From assembly GCA_001899635.1 (NCBI GenBank), contig MKVQ01000006.1, positions 62,001-126,000 on the forward strand: DNA of 64,000 nucleotides. The letters run 5' to 3'. The notes below the pieces were generated by a model, which saw only the letters and a list, made by a program, of their open reading frames with translations, did not search any database and had not been told where the DNA came from. Each line of letters begins with the position of its first letter. Position 1 is the stretch's first letter. This document shows, in pieces, positions 1-11,781 of the stretch. A program made the translations under genes and the position numbers. Origin of the DNA: Myxococcales bacterium 68-20 (GTDB lineage Bacteria; Myxococcota_A; Polyangia; Polyangiales; Polyangiaceae).

Positions 1-831
1 GCCGCCGATGCGAACCACTCCGACGTCGTCCCCGACGGTGTATTGGGCAAGCTCGCGCTGCTCGTCGTCGCCGAAGTCACCCTCGCGGACCACCGTGAGC
101 GGCTGACGGGTACCGGCCGGCCCCGGGAAGGGCGCACCGAGCGGAAGGATCGACGTGTGGTCCTCCTCGCCGAGCACGGCGAACGCGTGGCTCGCGCCGC
201 AGAGGAGCGACACGTCCTTCTCCTTCGGCAGATCGATCTTCAGCGACGCGCCGCTCCACGGCCGTGAGCTCGCCTGAGCGTCGTCACTGAACCAGAGCGC
301 GTCGCGCGTCACGCACGACGCAGCGGCGACCTCTTCCGGCTCGCCCTTCGGAGCGAGGTCGGGGCCGAGGATCACGAGCTCCCTCACGAGCTTGCCGCCA
401 CGGAGACCTCGCCACGTGACCGCTACACCTTGGGTCGCGTGCACGGACACCTTGAGTTCGGAGTCCGGCGACCACGCGACGTCGTCCAGCGCGACGCGCT
501 CGGCGACGATCGCGTCCTTCACATCGATGCGCTGTACACGGATCGCCTTCGCACTCACGTCCAGGCCGGCGACGATGACGTTGCCATTCGCGAGATGCGC
601 GGCGGCGATCGGCGCGCTGAGCCCTGAAGCACCGGGGGCGCCGGGAGCATCGCTCGACGCGGATGGGCTCGTCGATTCCGCGTCGGCCGTGCTCGGCGTG
701 GCCGGCCCCTGTGCTTGCCGGTCTGTCTCGGCCCTGCGCTGCCCCTCGCATGCCCGCCAGCCGACGGCGAGTGCGACGACCCCTGCCGCCAGCGCGATCC
801 CCAACCGCTTCGAGCTCCCCGCGTCCGCCAT
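1..831 (-). CDS. Partial membrane-anchored protein of unknown function
   Basis: The frame is open from an ATG at 831 to the window edge (277 codons), so the C-terminus is missing. The first 30 residues hold a short positive segment (SSKR) and one hydrophobic helix (LGIALAAGVVALAVGW) followed by RACEG, which looks like a signal anchor. A true lipobox is not present. After a low-complexity Pro/Ala/Ser stretch (residues about 38-70) comes a beta-rich region with repeated short strands such as ANGNVIVAGLDVS and DDVAWSPDSELKVSVH, reminiscent of a WD40-like or beta-propeller protein, though no diagnostic motif is visible. It lies 54 bp downstream of the sigma54 activator on the same strand, so the two could be co-transcribed. 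Function unknown. Confidence 0.6.
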   Translation of the reverse strand, partial: MADAGSSKRLGIALAAGVVALAVGWRACEGQRRAETDRQAQGPATPSTADAESTSPSASSDAPGAPGASGLSAPIAAAHLANGNVIVAGLDVSAKAIRVQRIDVKDAIVAERVALDDVAWSPDSELKVSVHATQGVAVTWRGLRGGKLVRELVILGPDLAPKGEPEEVAAASCVTRDALWFSDDAQASSRPWSGASLKIDLPKEKDVSLLCGASHAFAVLGEEDHTSILPLGAPFPGPAGTRQPLTVVREGDFGDDEQRELAQYTVGDDVGVVRIGG

Positions 832-885
832 CGCCCCTGCTATCGCAAGGGCCACGGGCGAAAGCAAGGTCGGCCGCCGATCGGC

Positions 886-2196
<1,311 letters not shown>

Positions 2197-2317
2197 GCGT
2201 CGTCCATCGACCAGCGCGCGCCGAAGTTGCGCACCACGTGCGATAGGTCCAATCGCGAGCCCAGCTGAAGCCCGGCTGTGGAAAGATGATGCGCAGCTCG
2301 GCATCGCCACGACTAGG

Positions 2318-4222
2318 ATGCGCCGCGTGAGCGACGACACGCGCGAGGCCGTCGATGTGCCGGAACGGGAGACGGCGCGGACGACGCTGATCGCGCCCCT
2401 CGGTCAGGTCGACGTGGTCATCCCGCAGGCAGCGCCCGAGGACGCGCCAAAGCTCTTCTATCGACGCGGCAAGCGCTGGCCGCGCGCGATCGCGTGGCTC
2501 GGCTTCAAGTCGTTCTGGGGCCATCTCTGGCACCTCGCGGCGAGCGTCATCGCGACCGAGGACATCGACTCGCGCAACTGGATGCAGCCCGACTCGGCGC
2601 GGGCGCTCACGCGCCGGCTCGCCAAGACCATCGGCGCCGGCCGTCCCGACGCGCAGACGCTCACCGAGGCGCTCGACGACGACCTGTGGATCGACTTCGT
2701 CGCCGACACGGGAGACGACTTCTCGCTGAGCCAGGCGGTCGCGAAGCTGATCGCCTCGGAGTACGAGGTCGACGATCCCGATGCCGCCGGACGGAAGCTC
2801 GTCCTTCCGCGCGGGCAGGTCCTCCTCTTCGGCGGCGACACCGCTTACCCGGTCGCGACCGACATCGAGATCCACAACCGCGTCATCGTCCCCTTCAACC
2901 AGGTGCTTCGCTCGGCGTTCGACGGCAAGCCGCGCGCTCTCCTCGGCATCCCCGGCAACCACGACTGGTACGCCGGCCTCGACGGATTCGGCCGCATGTT
3001 CCGCGCACGGCGCGCAAAGCTCGATCGCGCCGAGCGCCACAAGGACATCGCGAATTCGACCGACGACCTCGCAGTCGACCGCCTCGGACAGATCGGCCAC
3101 TTCATCGACTGGGTCGAGGCCTTCAGCGTCGGCAAGCACGTCGTCAAGCGGGCCGCGCTCGCGCTCACGGGCTACACGCCGGTGCAATCAGCGAGCTACT
3201 GGAGCCTCCGCATCGCGCCGAACATGGACCTCTGGGGTGTCGACCGCCAGCTCCGCCTCGTCGACTTCGCGCAGCGCGGCTTCTTCGCGGAGGAGCGCGA
3301 CCCCTCGCGCGGGCTCGTCCTCTGCGTGGCCGATCCGCCGTTCGCAATGCTCGAGCCGAACCCCGCCGGACAGAAGGCGCTCCAGGCGCTCGATCTCGGC
3401 ATCGCGGAAGACAGCCTCCTCGTGCTGACGGGCGACACGCATCACTACTGCCGCCAGACCTTCGGCGCGGGGATGCAGGTCATCGCCGGCGGCGGCGGCG
3501 CGTTCCTCCATCCGCAGTGCATCGCGCGCGGCGGGCTCCCGACGCCCGACGCCGAGTTCCCCGGCCCGAAGACCTCACTCGTGCTCGCGCTCCAGGTGCC
3601 GTGGCAGATCGCGCACGGCCGCTCGGGCTTCCTCGTCCACGTCGCGGTGGCGCTGACGTACATCCCGCTCTTCGGCGTCCAGTGGTCGACCGGCACTTCC
3701 GCGCCGGCGACGAGCCTCATCACCGCGGCGGCAGCCGCCGTCGTGTGCCTGTTCCTCGGCGGCTGGCGGCACAACCGCGGTCGCGTCGGGGCGTTGTCCG
3801 TCGTCACCGGCGCGGTGATCGGCTTCCTTCCGCTCCTCGTCTTCGAGGCGGTCCGGCTCGCGGCCGGCTGGTTCGACCATCTCCCGCAGGCCTTCTCGCT
3901 CGCCACGATCGCGTTCGGCCTCTCCGTCTACATCGGCACGCTGGCGATCGGGACGTACCTGATGCTCCTGACGATCCTCGGGATCGAGCAGCATCAGGCC
4001 TTCAGCGCGCTCGCGCATCCGGGCTACAAGCACTTCGTCCGACTTCGCTTCCGAAAGGACGGCAGCCGCGCCGACGGCTGGGTGTTCGGCCGCGTCGACC
4101 CGCTCGCAGCCGACGACGAGGTCATCCTCGTCGATCGGTTCTCGTGGGAGAACCCGAACCACCCGGCCGCCACGCCGAAGACGAACGGCGCCGCTTCAGG
4201 AAGCTCGACACGCAGTAGTTGA
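2318..4222 (+). CDS. Membrane-bound metallophosphoesterase (calcineurin-like)
   Basis: A 634-residue protein with a calcineurin-like phosphoesterase domain in the first two thirds. The metal-site motifs are GGDTAYP (about residue 175), PGNHDWYAG (about 210) and TGDTHHY (about 370). The C-terminal third has about four to five hydrophobic segments (for example LSVVTGAVIGFLPLLVFEAV), so the enzyme is probably membrane attached. Start choice: ATG 2318 or GTG 2327; an AGGA 7 nt before the GTG favours 2327, giving a protein three residues shorter. The substrate is unknown. Oddity: the last 15 or so codons ([15 protein letters not shown]) run through DNA that on the other strand encodes the C-terminus of an MMPL transporter, so the natural C-terminus may have been replaced. 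Confidence 0.85.
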   Translation: MRRVSDDTREAVDVPERETARTTLIAPLGQVDVVIPQAAPEDAPKLFYRRGKRWPRAIAWLGFKSFWGHLWHLAASVIATEDIDSRNWMQPDSARALTRRLAKTIGAGRPDAQTLTEALDDDLWIDFVADTGDDFSLSQAVAKLIASEYEVDDPDAAGRKLVLPRGQVLLFGGDTAYPVATDIEIHNRVIVPFNQVLRSAFDGKPRALLGIPGNHDWYAGLDGFGRMFRARRAKLDRAERHKDIANSTDDLAVDRLGQIGHFIDWVEAFSVGKHVVKRAALALTGYTPVQSASYWSLRIAPNMDLWGVDRQLRLVDFAQRGFFAEERDPSRGLVLCVADPPFAMLEPNPAGQKALQALDLGIAEDSLLVLTGDTHHYCRQTFGAGMQVIAGGGGAFLHPQCIARGGLPTPDAEFPGPKTSLVLALQVPWQIAHGRSGFLVHVAVALTYIPLFGVQWSTGTSAPATSLITAAAAAVVCLFLGGWRHNRGRVGALSVVTGAVIGFLPLLVFEAVRLAAGWFDHLPQAFSLATIAFGLSVYIGTLAIGTYLMLLTILGIEQHQAFSALAHPGYKHFVRLRFRKDGSRADGWVFGRVDPLAADDEVILVDRFSWENPNHPAATPKTNGAASGSSTRSS

Positions 4223-4300
4223 GACCGCCGAGGAGGCGCATCGTCGACGGGACGAGCGCCCCGCACGAGCGCTACCGCGAGGGCCGCACGGACGCACGGC
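4166..4300 (-). pseudogene. MMPL-family transporter C-terminal remnant (copy 1)
   Basis: Read on the minus strand, this stretch contains [13 protein letters not shown] followed by SSFLKRRRS, the typical end of an MMPL/RND-type lipid exporter. The upstream piece ALAV is in a different frame. Against the second copy at 7576-7720 it lacks about 12 bp (the part coding ALDAT) and has several substitutions, including loss of the WWAP motif. No other part of a transporter is visible. It overlaps the 3' end of the metallophosphoesterase gene. The remnant call is inference from a short match made by eye. Confidence 0.55.
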
Positions 4301-4379
4301 CGAGGCGCCAGACGCAACGATGCGGTCACCACCGACGCGCCCCGAACGCTCGGGTCGGGCTTCGAGTCGCCGAGCGGGC

Positions 4380-5774
4380 TCAGCGGCAGCGCTGGGTTAT
4401 CGTGGACGTCGTCACACTCGGCGATTGGCCGACATCAGGACAGGTACCGCAAATCTTCCTCAATCCGGCGACTCCGCATGCGACGACCGACGTGAAGCCG
4501 ACGGTGGTGCCGTCGCTGTTGCAGACGAAGTACGGAGGTCCGCCCCGGCCGCAGGAGAGGTTGCTGCGCTGCCCCTTGGTGGAGCACTTGGTGGAGAACG
4601 AGCAGCCGTTGAGCGCAAGGCCGGAGCAGTAGCCGCATGCGCCCGCATGCTCCAAGATCTCTTCCGTCTCCTTGACCACCTTGCCGTCGCAGTCATAGTC
4701 GAACGTCGGTACGCCACCCGGCGGCGTGTACGAACTGGCAAAGTAGCCCGTCTGGTTCGGACGGACGGAGGCCGCGACCGTCGTAGTCGGATTGCCGTCA
4801 TAGCAATCGTCCTTGTTCGCTACGAAGCCGGCGGGCGGCTGCCCCACGCATCCGAACGCCGCACGACCGTTATCGATCGTGCCCTTCGAGTCACCGTACC
4901 CATCGCCGTCTTCGTCCCGGTAGAAGAGCTCGCACGGTCCGGTGGCGCATGCGGAGCACCGGCAGCTACCGACGCTGCCGGGCGCCTTGCAGGTCCCGCC
5001 CGCGATCTCGCACGCATCGTTGCAGCAGACCTGGTCGATGCAGAAGCCGCTCTTGCACTGTGCGACCGACGAGCACGCCGAACCGTTCGCGACCTTCGGC
5101 TTGCACGTGCTCGAGACCGCGTCGCAGAAATGCGTCGGGAGGCAGTCCGCTTCACCGGTGCACATCGTCTTGCAGCCAGGCGAACCGTCCGAACACGCAT
5201 ACGCGCTGCACTCCTCGATCCCGTAAAGGCAGTGCCCCTTGCCATCGCACGAGGCTCGCCCCTGATGCGTGGCGCTTCCGCAAAAGGCAGTTCCGCAGGT
5301 CCGCTCGCTCCCGGCGAAAGCGCACGCGCGCTTGCCATTGCACTTGCCGGCGCACTGATTGTCGTCCGGCGCGACGCCGCCGTCCGGGAATACGAAGGAA
5401 CCACCCGCGTCGCCTCCCGAACCACCGCCAGCGTCTGGCGAGAGCGGCGTGGTCGGGCACTCATCATCCGGATCCTCGCCATCGGCGATCGCCTCGCAAC
5501 GGCCCGTCGACCCGGGCAGACTGCATTTTTCGCAGGTGCCGTCGCATGGCGAATCGCAGCAGACGCCATCGGCGCAATTCCCCGATGCGCACTCGGTCGC
5601 GACCGTGCACGCCGCTCCGTTGTCCTTGGCCCCCGGCGAATTTTCGGACGGGTTGCTCGCATCGCCCTCTGGCGGCGTCACCACGCCCGGATTGTCCTCT
5701 CCGACGCAGCCCACGGAGACGTGCCCAAGAACGAGAGCGGCACCCGCGACCACGGCAACGACAACGCGCTTCAT
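4380..5774 (-). CDS. Cys-rich secreted lipoprotein with DxDGDG motif
   Basis: A 464-residue exported protein. The N-terminus is a signal peptide ending in VSVGC, a probable though imperfect lipobox. The mature part has many CxxxxxCxSGxC units (TECASGNCADGVCC, QCKSGFCIDQVCC), a pattern frequent in myxobacterial surface proteins. Near residue 285 a DEDGDGYGD motif resembles calcium-binding thrombospondin type-3/MopE-like repeats, followed by DCYDGNP and YDCDG, typical of the same family. It is likely an outer-surface lipoprotein stabilised by disulfides and calcium. It stands alone on the minus strand, convergent with the phosphoesterase. Specific function unknown. Confidence 0.85.
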   Translation of the reverse strand: MKRVVVAVVAGAALVLGHVSVGCVGEDNPGVVTPPEGDASNPSENSPGAKDNGAACTVATECASGNCADGVCCDSPCDGTCEKCSLPGSTGRCEAIADGEDPDDECPTTPLSPDAGGGSGGDAGGSFVFPDGGVAPDDNQCAGKCNGKRACAFAGSERTCGTAFCGSATHQGRASCDGKGHCLYGIEECSAYACSDGSPGCKTMCTGEADCLPTHFCDAVSSTCKPKVANGSACSSVAQCKSGFCIDQVCCNDACEIAGGTCKAPGSVGSCRCSACATGPCELFYRDEDGDGYGDSKGTIDNGRAAFGCVGQPPAGFVANKDDCYDGNPTTTVAASVRPNQTGYFASSYTPPGGVPTFDYDCDGKVVKETEEILEHAGACGYCSGLALNGCSFSTKCSTKGQRSNLSCGRGGPPYFVCNSDGTTVGFTSVVACGVAGLRKICGTCPDVGQSPSVTTSTITQRCR

Positions 5775-6162
5775 GGCCCGGATCCTAGCTCAGCCGCAAA
5801 GAGAGTCTTTACGTGATCCCCGCATGCCGCGATCACGTGACCCAACAGGGGATACGACGGCGAATCCGACGACATAGACGCGCGGCGACAAGAAAAGCGA
5901 GCTCTCGTCGATTGGAGAGGGCCGCCCTTCATGCGTCATGACGGTCTGACCGGGACCAGCCATCCCTATCCCGAGCGCCTCGCGGAGCTGGCAGCAAAAG
6001 GTGGTCGCGTCGGGCCGCTGTCGCTCGCCACCGGCGCGGTGATCGGCTTCCTTCAATTCGACGAGCCACGGATGCATCGCACGCCTGATCGCGACGTCAG
6101 GGACAGCTGCGAGGAACAACGGGCTCGCGTCCTGGCGCGCGTGATGTTGGTATCGCCCGCCG
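5775..6162. other. Intergenic region with a phosphoesterase-gene remnant
   Basis: This 388-bp spacer separates two divergent genes and should hold both promoters; no convincing hexamers were found. Positions 6003-6054 match positions 3779-3830 of the metallophosphoesterase gene at about 47 of 52 bases in the same orientation. The match covers the membrane segment around TGAVIGFL and then stops abruptly. No intact frame continues from it. I read it as a relic of a second phosphoesterase copy. Confidence 0.55.
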
Positions 6163-7509
6163 ATGAACGTCGCTCGATTCCGCGCGCTGATGCGCGCAGC
6201 TCTCCTCTCCACCGGACCGTTCGCGGCCTTCGCCTGCTCATCCGAAGATCCGACGCCGATGCCGGAGCGCGCCGAGTGCATCGACCTCAGATCGCCCTCT
6301 CGTTACGCAACGCTCACCCTTGGCCCGGACGTCGACGGCATCGCCTTCGCGACGCGGTCCCTCGCGGACATCGTCGAGAGCGTCGGCGCCCCCGTGCCGT
6401 CCGAACGTCTGCCGGACCTCGGCGCTCCTTGTCTGCGCGCGAAGGACCGAGACGCATGCACGAGACGCGTCGCCGAGATCCTCGCCGATTCGGCGGTCCA
6501 GGGCTGGTACATCTCGGAGGGCCCCTGGATGACGCTCTCGCAGGACGTGGGGGTGATCACGGCGGGCGACGACATCCGGATCGCCACGTTCGACGACGTC
6601 GTCGCGGCCGCGGCGCCGATCGAGACACTCGATGAAGCCGCCGCCATCCTCCGCCTCGACAACAAAGGGCCCGAGTGCGGGAGCAACAACGCACGCACCG
6701 AGCCTGACGGCTGGACGTTCAAGTCGACGTACGGGGCTTGCGACGGAGAGGTCACGGAGAGCTTCTACCGGGTAACGCGTGGGGGCGAGATCGTATGGAG
6801 TGGCCAAAAGGTGGTCACCGAAGGCGACGACAGCTGCGTCGACGGGCGCCGTCCCGCAGGCCTCGAGCCGACGAACGTCCCATGGCTCTCTTCGCTCCGC
6901 GCATGCTTCTCCGAGATCGCGCACATGGAGGAGGCCGCGGTGCTCGCCTTCGACGAGCTCGATCGGCAGCTGCGTGCGCTCCGCGCGCCGGAGGCGCTCC
7001 TGGTCCGCGTCCGTCGCGCACGCGCGGACGAGATCGCGCATGCGAGGGTCACGACCGCGCTCGCGGAGCGCTTCGGCGGGCGTCCACCGGCGCCGCGCGT
7101 CAGCGGCGCACGTGACGCCAACGCGCCGGACGCGCTCCTGCAGCTCGCGCTCGAGAACGCCGCCGAGGGTTGCGTGCGTGAGGCCTACGGCGCGCTCGTC
7201 GCTGCCTATCAAGCGTCACACGCGACCGATGCCGGCGTGCGCGAAGCCTTCGCGCGCATCGCCGTCGACGAGGCCGCCCACGCCGAGCTCTCGTTCGCGC
7301 TCGATGAGTGGCTCTCGACGCGCCTCTCGGACTCCGACCGACGCCTCGTCGCGCACGCGAAGGCGAACGCGTGGGCGAACCTCGCCGTGGCCTGCGCGGT
7401 CGAGCCCGCGCCCGAGGTCGTGAGCGTAGCCGGGATGCCGACCGCAGCTGCAGCGCGTGCGCTTCTCGATCAACTGCGCTGGGCGTCGATCGCCGCCGCT
7501 GCCGCCTGA
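6163..7509 (+). CDS. Lipoprotein with C-terminal ferritin-like diiron domain
   Basis: A 448-residue protein starting with a signal peptide ending in AFACSS (probable lipoprotein cysteine). Residues about 30-235 form an uncharacterised domain with several Cys. From about 240 a four-helix ferritin-like domain is visible, with the full set of diiron ligands: EIAHMEEAAV in helix 1, ADEIAH in helix 2, AAEGCVREAY in helix 3 and VDEAAHAEL in helix 4. The two ExxH motifs and the two extra Glu positions fit a ferritin/rubrerythrin-type metal site. An exported, lipid-anchored ferritin-like domain is unusual outside myxobacteria; a role in iron or oxidant handling at the envelope is inference. The start could also be the Met at 6190. 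Confidence 0.8.
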   Translation: MNVARFRALMRAALLSTGPFAAFACSSEDPTPMPERAECIDLRSPSRYATLTLGPDVDGIAFATRSLADIVESVGAPVPSERLPDLGAPCLRAKDRDACTRRVAEILADSAVQGWYISEGPWMTLSQDVGVITAGDDIRIATFDDVVAAAAPIETLDEAAAILRLDNKGPECGSNNARTEPDGWTFKSTYGACDGEVTESFYRVTRGGEIVWSGQKVVTEGDDSCVDGRRPAGLEPTNVPWLSSLRACFSEIAHMEEAAVLAFDELDRQLRALRAPEALLVRVRRARADEIAHARVTTALAERFGGRPPAPRVSGARDANAPDALLQLALENAAEGCVREAYGALVAAYQASHATDAGVREAFARIAVDEAAHAELSFALDEWLSTRLSDSDRRLVAHAKANAWANLAVACAVEPAPEVVSVAGMPTAAAARALLDQLRWASIAAAAA

Positions 7510-7575
7510 CCACGACTGCCCGCGGCCACCGAGAGCGCGCTGGCGATGTCCTCGTCGTCGTCGGCACCGAGCCGG

Positions 7576-9578
<2,003 letters not shown>

Positions 9579-9691
9579 GCAAGCACCCTCCGATCGACCA
9601 AGGCCCCCCGGCCCCGAAGACATTTCGGTAGCATCCGCGCCCGCGCCTGCTCATTGCAAAATCGTTTGCAGCCCGGCGGGCGCACGAGCTC

Positions 9692-11008
9692 TCAGTCGTA
9701 TGCGCCGGGGAGCTCGACGATCACCTCCGCGCCTCCGGTCGAGCGAGTCTTGCGGTCGAGCGAGCCTCCGGTCGCGGAGACGATGGTGTGGACGAGGAAG
9801 AGGCCAAGCCCCGAGCCGTCCGCCTTCGTCGTCGGGCCTCGTGCATCGAGAGACGCCGCGAGCACCTCGGGAGAGAACCCCGGCCCATCATCGCAGACGC
9901 GAATGGCCACGCGGCTCCCGTCGCGAGGCTGGACATCGAGGTGGACGTGCCTCGGCTTCTCGCGTCCATCTCCCTCGCAGGCGTTCACGAGCAGGTTGGA
10001 GAGCACGCGATCGAGGCTCGTGCGCCCTCCGGCGATGACGACACGCGCATCGCTCGCGCCGGTCCGCTCGATCACGAGCTCCGGGAAGCGCGCACGGACG
10101 CGGGCGACGACGATCTCGGCGATCTCCGCCACATCCACGCGCATGGCGCCTTGCATCGCGGCGAGCTCGGCGTACGTGTGCTCGCGGATCCCGGCGACGA
10201 GCGCGTTGAGCCGGGTGAGCTCGGCGCGGAGATCGGCTGCGGTGCGCACCACCTCCTCTTGATCGACGCGCGGGTCTTCGCCGCGCGCCCCCTTGCCCTG
10301 GACGGCACGAAGAAAGAGCTCCGTCTCGAGCGCGACGGCCGAGAGCGCGCTCCGCATCTCGTGATTCCCCTCCAGGACGTGCCAGAGGTTCATCTTCGCG
10401 CGCTCCGCTGCGAGCTGCTGCATGGCACCGGCGCGCACGAGCCGGCGTACTCGCGTGGCGATGACGAGCGCGAGCAGCATCGCGCTCCCGACGAGGATCG
10501 CGAAGAACACGACGTTGGGCCGGCGGTAGCCGAGGAGCTCCTCGTTCCGCGTCACGTCGATCGCGATCAGCACGCTCGCACTCACTGCGTGCAACGCGCA
10601 TCCGAGCCAAGCCGCGCTCGGCGACAGCCGAAAGCCGGCGGCCATCACGACGACGAGGAGCGTCGCGGAGTCGGGGATGCGGAGGATCCCGTCGTAGCCG
10701 GGCCATGGATCGAGGACGTTCGCGAGGAGCGCGAAAAAGCAGCCGACCGCGTCGATCGTCACGGAGGCGAGCAGCAGCTTCTCCGTGGCTCGGCCCGAGC
10801 GCGCGCGGAGGGCGGCCAGGACGGAGAAGACGATGATCCCCACGAGAAGCGGTGCCTCGAGCAGCACGCGCCCCACCAAGAGCGGTCCCGTCGTGAGCAG
10901 CCGCCCGAGGACGACGGCGCAAAAGATCGCACGCACGCACGAGATCACGACCTCCCAGCGGAAGGCCGACTCCCGTACGATCATCTCGACTGGATCGAGC
11001 CGTCCCAC
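9692..11008 (-). CDS. Membrane sensor histidine kinase
   Basis: A 438-residue kinase. About five or six transmembrane helices (residues 20-185) have no sizeable periplasmic loop, so it probably senses within or near the membrane. The phosphoacceptor region contains NHEMRSALSAVALETELF, with His near 216. The ATPase domain shows the N box (LSNLLVNACEGDG), G1 (DDGPGF) and G2 (GSGLGLFLVH). The GTG at 11008 has GAGGGG 5 nt upstream; an ATG at 10984 is the alternative. It is divergent from the response regulator at 11131, its obvious partner. The architecture resembles RegB/PrrB-type kinases, which also pair with Fis-HTH regulators, but the redox-box Cys motif of RegB is not obvious. Confidence 0.88.
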   Translation of the reverse strand: MGRLDPVEMIVRESAFRWEVVISCVRAIFCAVVLGRLLTTGPLLVGRVLLEAPLLVGIIVFSVLAALRARSGRATEKLLLASVTIDAVGCFFALLANVLDPWPGYDGILRIPDSATLLVVVMAAGFRLSPSAAWLGCALHAVSASVLIAIDVTRNEELLGYRRPNVVFFAILVGSAMLLALVIATRVRRLVRAGAMQQLAAERAKMNLWHVLEGNHEMRSALSAVALETELFLRAVQGKGARGEDPRVDQEEVVRTAADLRAELTRLNALVAGIREHTYAELAAMQGAMRVDVAEIAEIVVARVRARFPELVIERTGASDARVVIAGGRTSLDRVLSNLLVNACEGDGREKPRHVHLDVQPRDGSRVAIRVCDDGPGFSPEVLAASLDARGPTTKADGSGLGLFLVHTIVSATGGSLDRKTRSTGGAEVIVELPGAYD

Positions 11009-11130
11009 GACAACCCCTCGGTCGATTGTACCGATCGACCGGAGCCGGTGCTCGTAGTCCCGACGGGTGACCCCAACCGCAGCTATGATCCGCGACGCGG
11101 TCCGTCGAACGGGTCGTGCCTGCCCGATCC

Positions 11131-11679
11131 ATGCAGCGACTCCTCATCATCGAAGACGACCCCTCCCTGCGGCGCGCGCTCGTCGCGGCCCTCTCGACGC
11201 ATGCCGCCGTCGTGAGGGCGTGCAGCACGGTGGCGGAGGCCCGGGCGACGCTCCCCGACTTCCGACCGGAGCTGATGGTTCTCGACGTCTCGCTGCCCGA
11301 CGGCGACGCCTTCGACGTGCTCGCCTCCGCCCATGCCCTGCCGGCCATGCCGATCGTCATCGGCATCAGCGGCGAGGCGCGCGCCGACCAGGCCTTTCGC
11401 CTCGCCCAGCGTGGCGTGCGAGCGTTCATCCCGAAACCTCTGGACCTCGCGACCCTCGAGCGTGCGCTCTCGAGCGTGCTCGCCGAACCGCCGGATCTCG
11501 TCCCGCATCTCCGCGCTGCAGTCGGATGTGCCCCGGTGCGCGAGGTGGAGGCCGTCGTCCGGCGAACGATGGTCTCGGAGGCGCTCGGTCGAACGCGCGG
11601 GAGCAAGAACGGCGCGGCCAAGATCCTGCGCGTCTCGCGCCAGCTCCTGCAGCACATGGTCCGCGGCGCGCTCCAGTAG
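11131..11679 (+). CDS. Two-component response regulator, RegA/PrrA-like
   Basis: A 182-residue protein with a receiver domain (residues 3-118) and a short C-terminal Fis-type helix-turn-helix. Receiver residues are the acidic pair IIEDDPS, phospho-Asp in LMVLDVSLPDG and Lys in FIPKPLD. The end, SKNGAAKILRVSRQLLQHMV, is the DNA-binding helix pair. This REC plus Fis-HTH layout without an AAA+ domain is that of RegA/PrrA/ActR. I chose the ATG at 11131, immediately before the first receiver strand; GTG 11116 is the alternative. It is divergent from the membrane histidine kinase, with which it should form one signalling pair. Confidence 0.88.
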   Translation: MQRLLIIEDDPSLRRALVAALSTHAAVVRACSTVAEARATLPDFRPELMVLDVSLPDGDAFDVLASAHALPAMPIVIGISGEARADQAFRLAQRGVRAFIPKPLDLATLERALSSVLAEPPDLVPHLRAAVGCAPVREVEAVVRRTMVSEALGRTRGSKNGAAKILRVSRQLLQHMVRGALQ

Positions 11680-11781
11680 TAGCCCCCCCAGTCGACGAAT
11701 CTCGGCGCCATCGGGTTCATTCGGCGCAATCGCTCGGCTATAGCGACACCGATGGGTAGACCGTGTCTCCCCGGAGCCGCG

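Noticed and set aside
4024-4332. Minus-strand frame of 102 codons at the end of the phosphoesterase gene
   Set aside because: It is a frameshifted shadow covering the transporter relic; only the short MMPL-like piece in another frame is meaningful.
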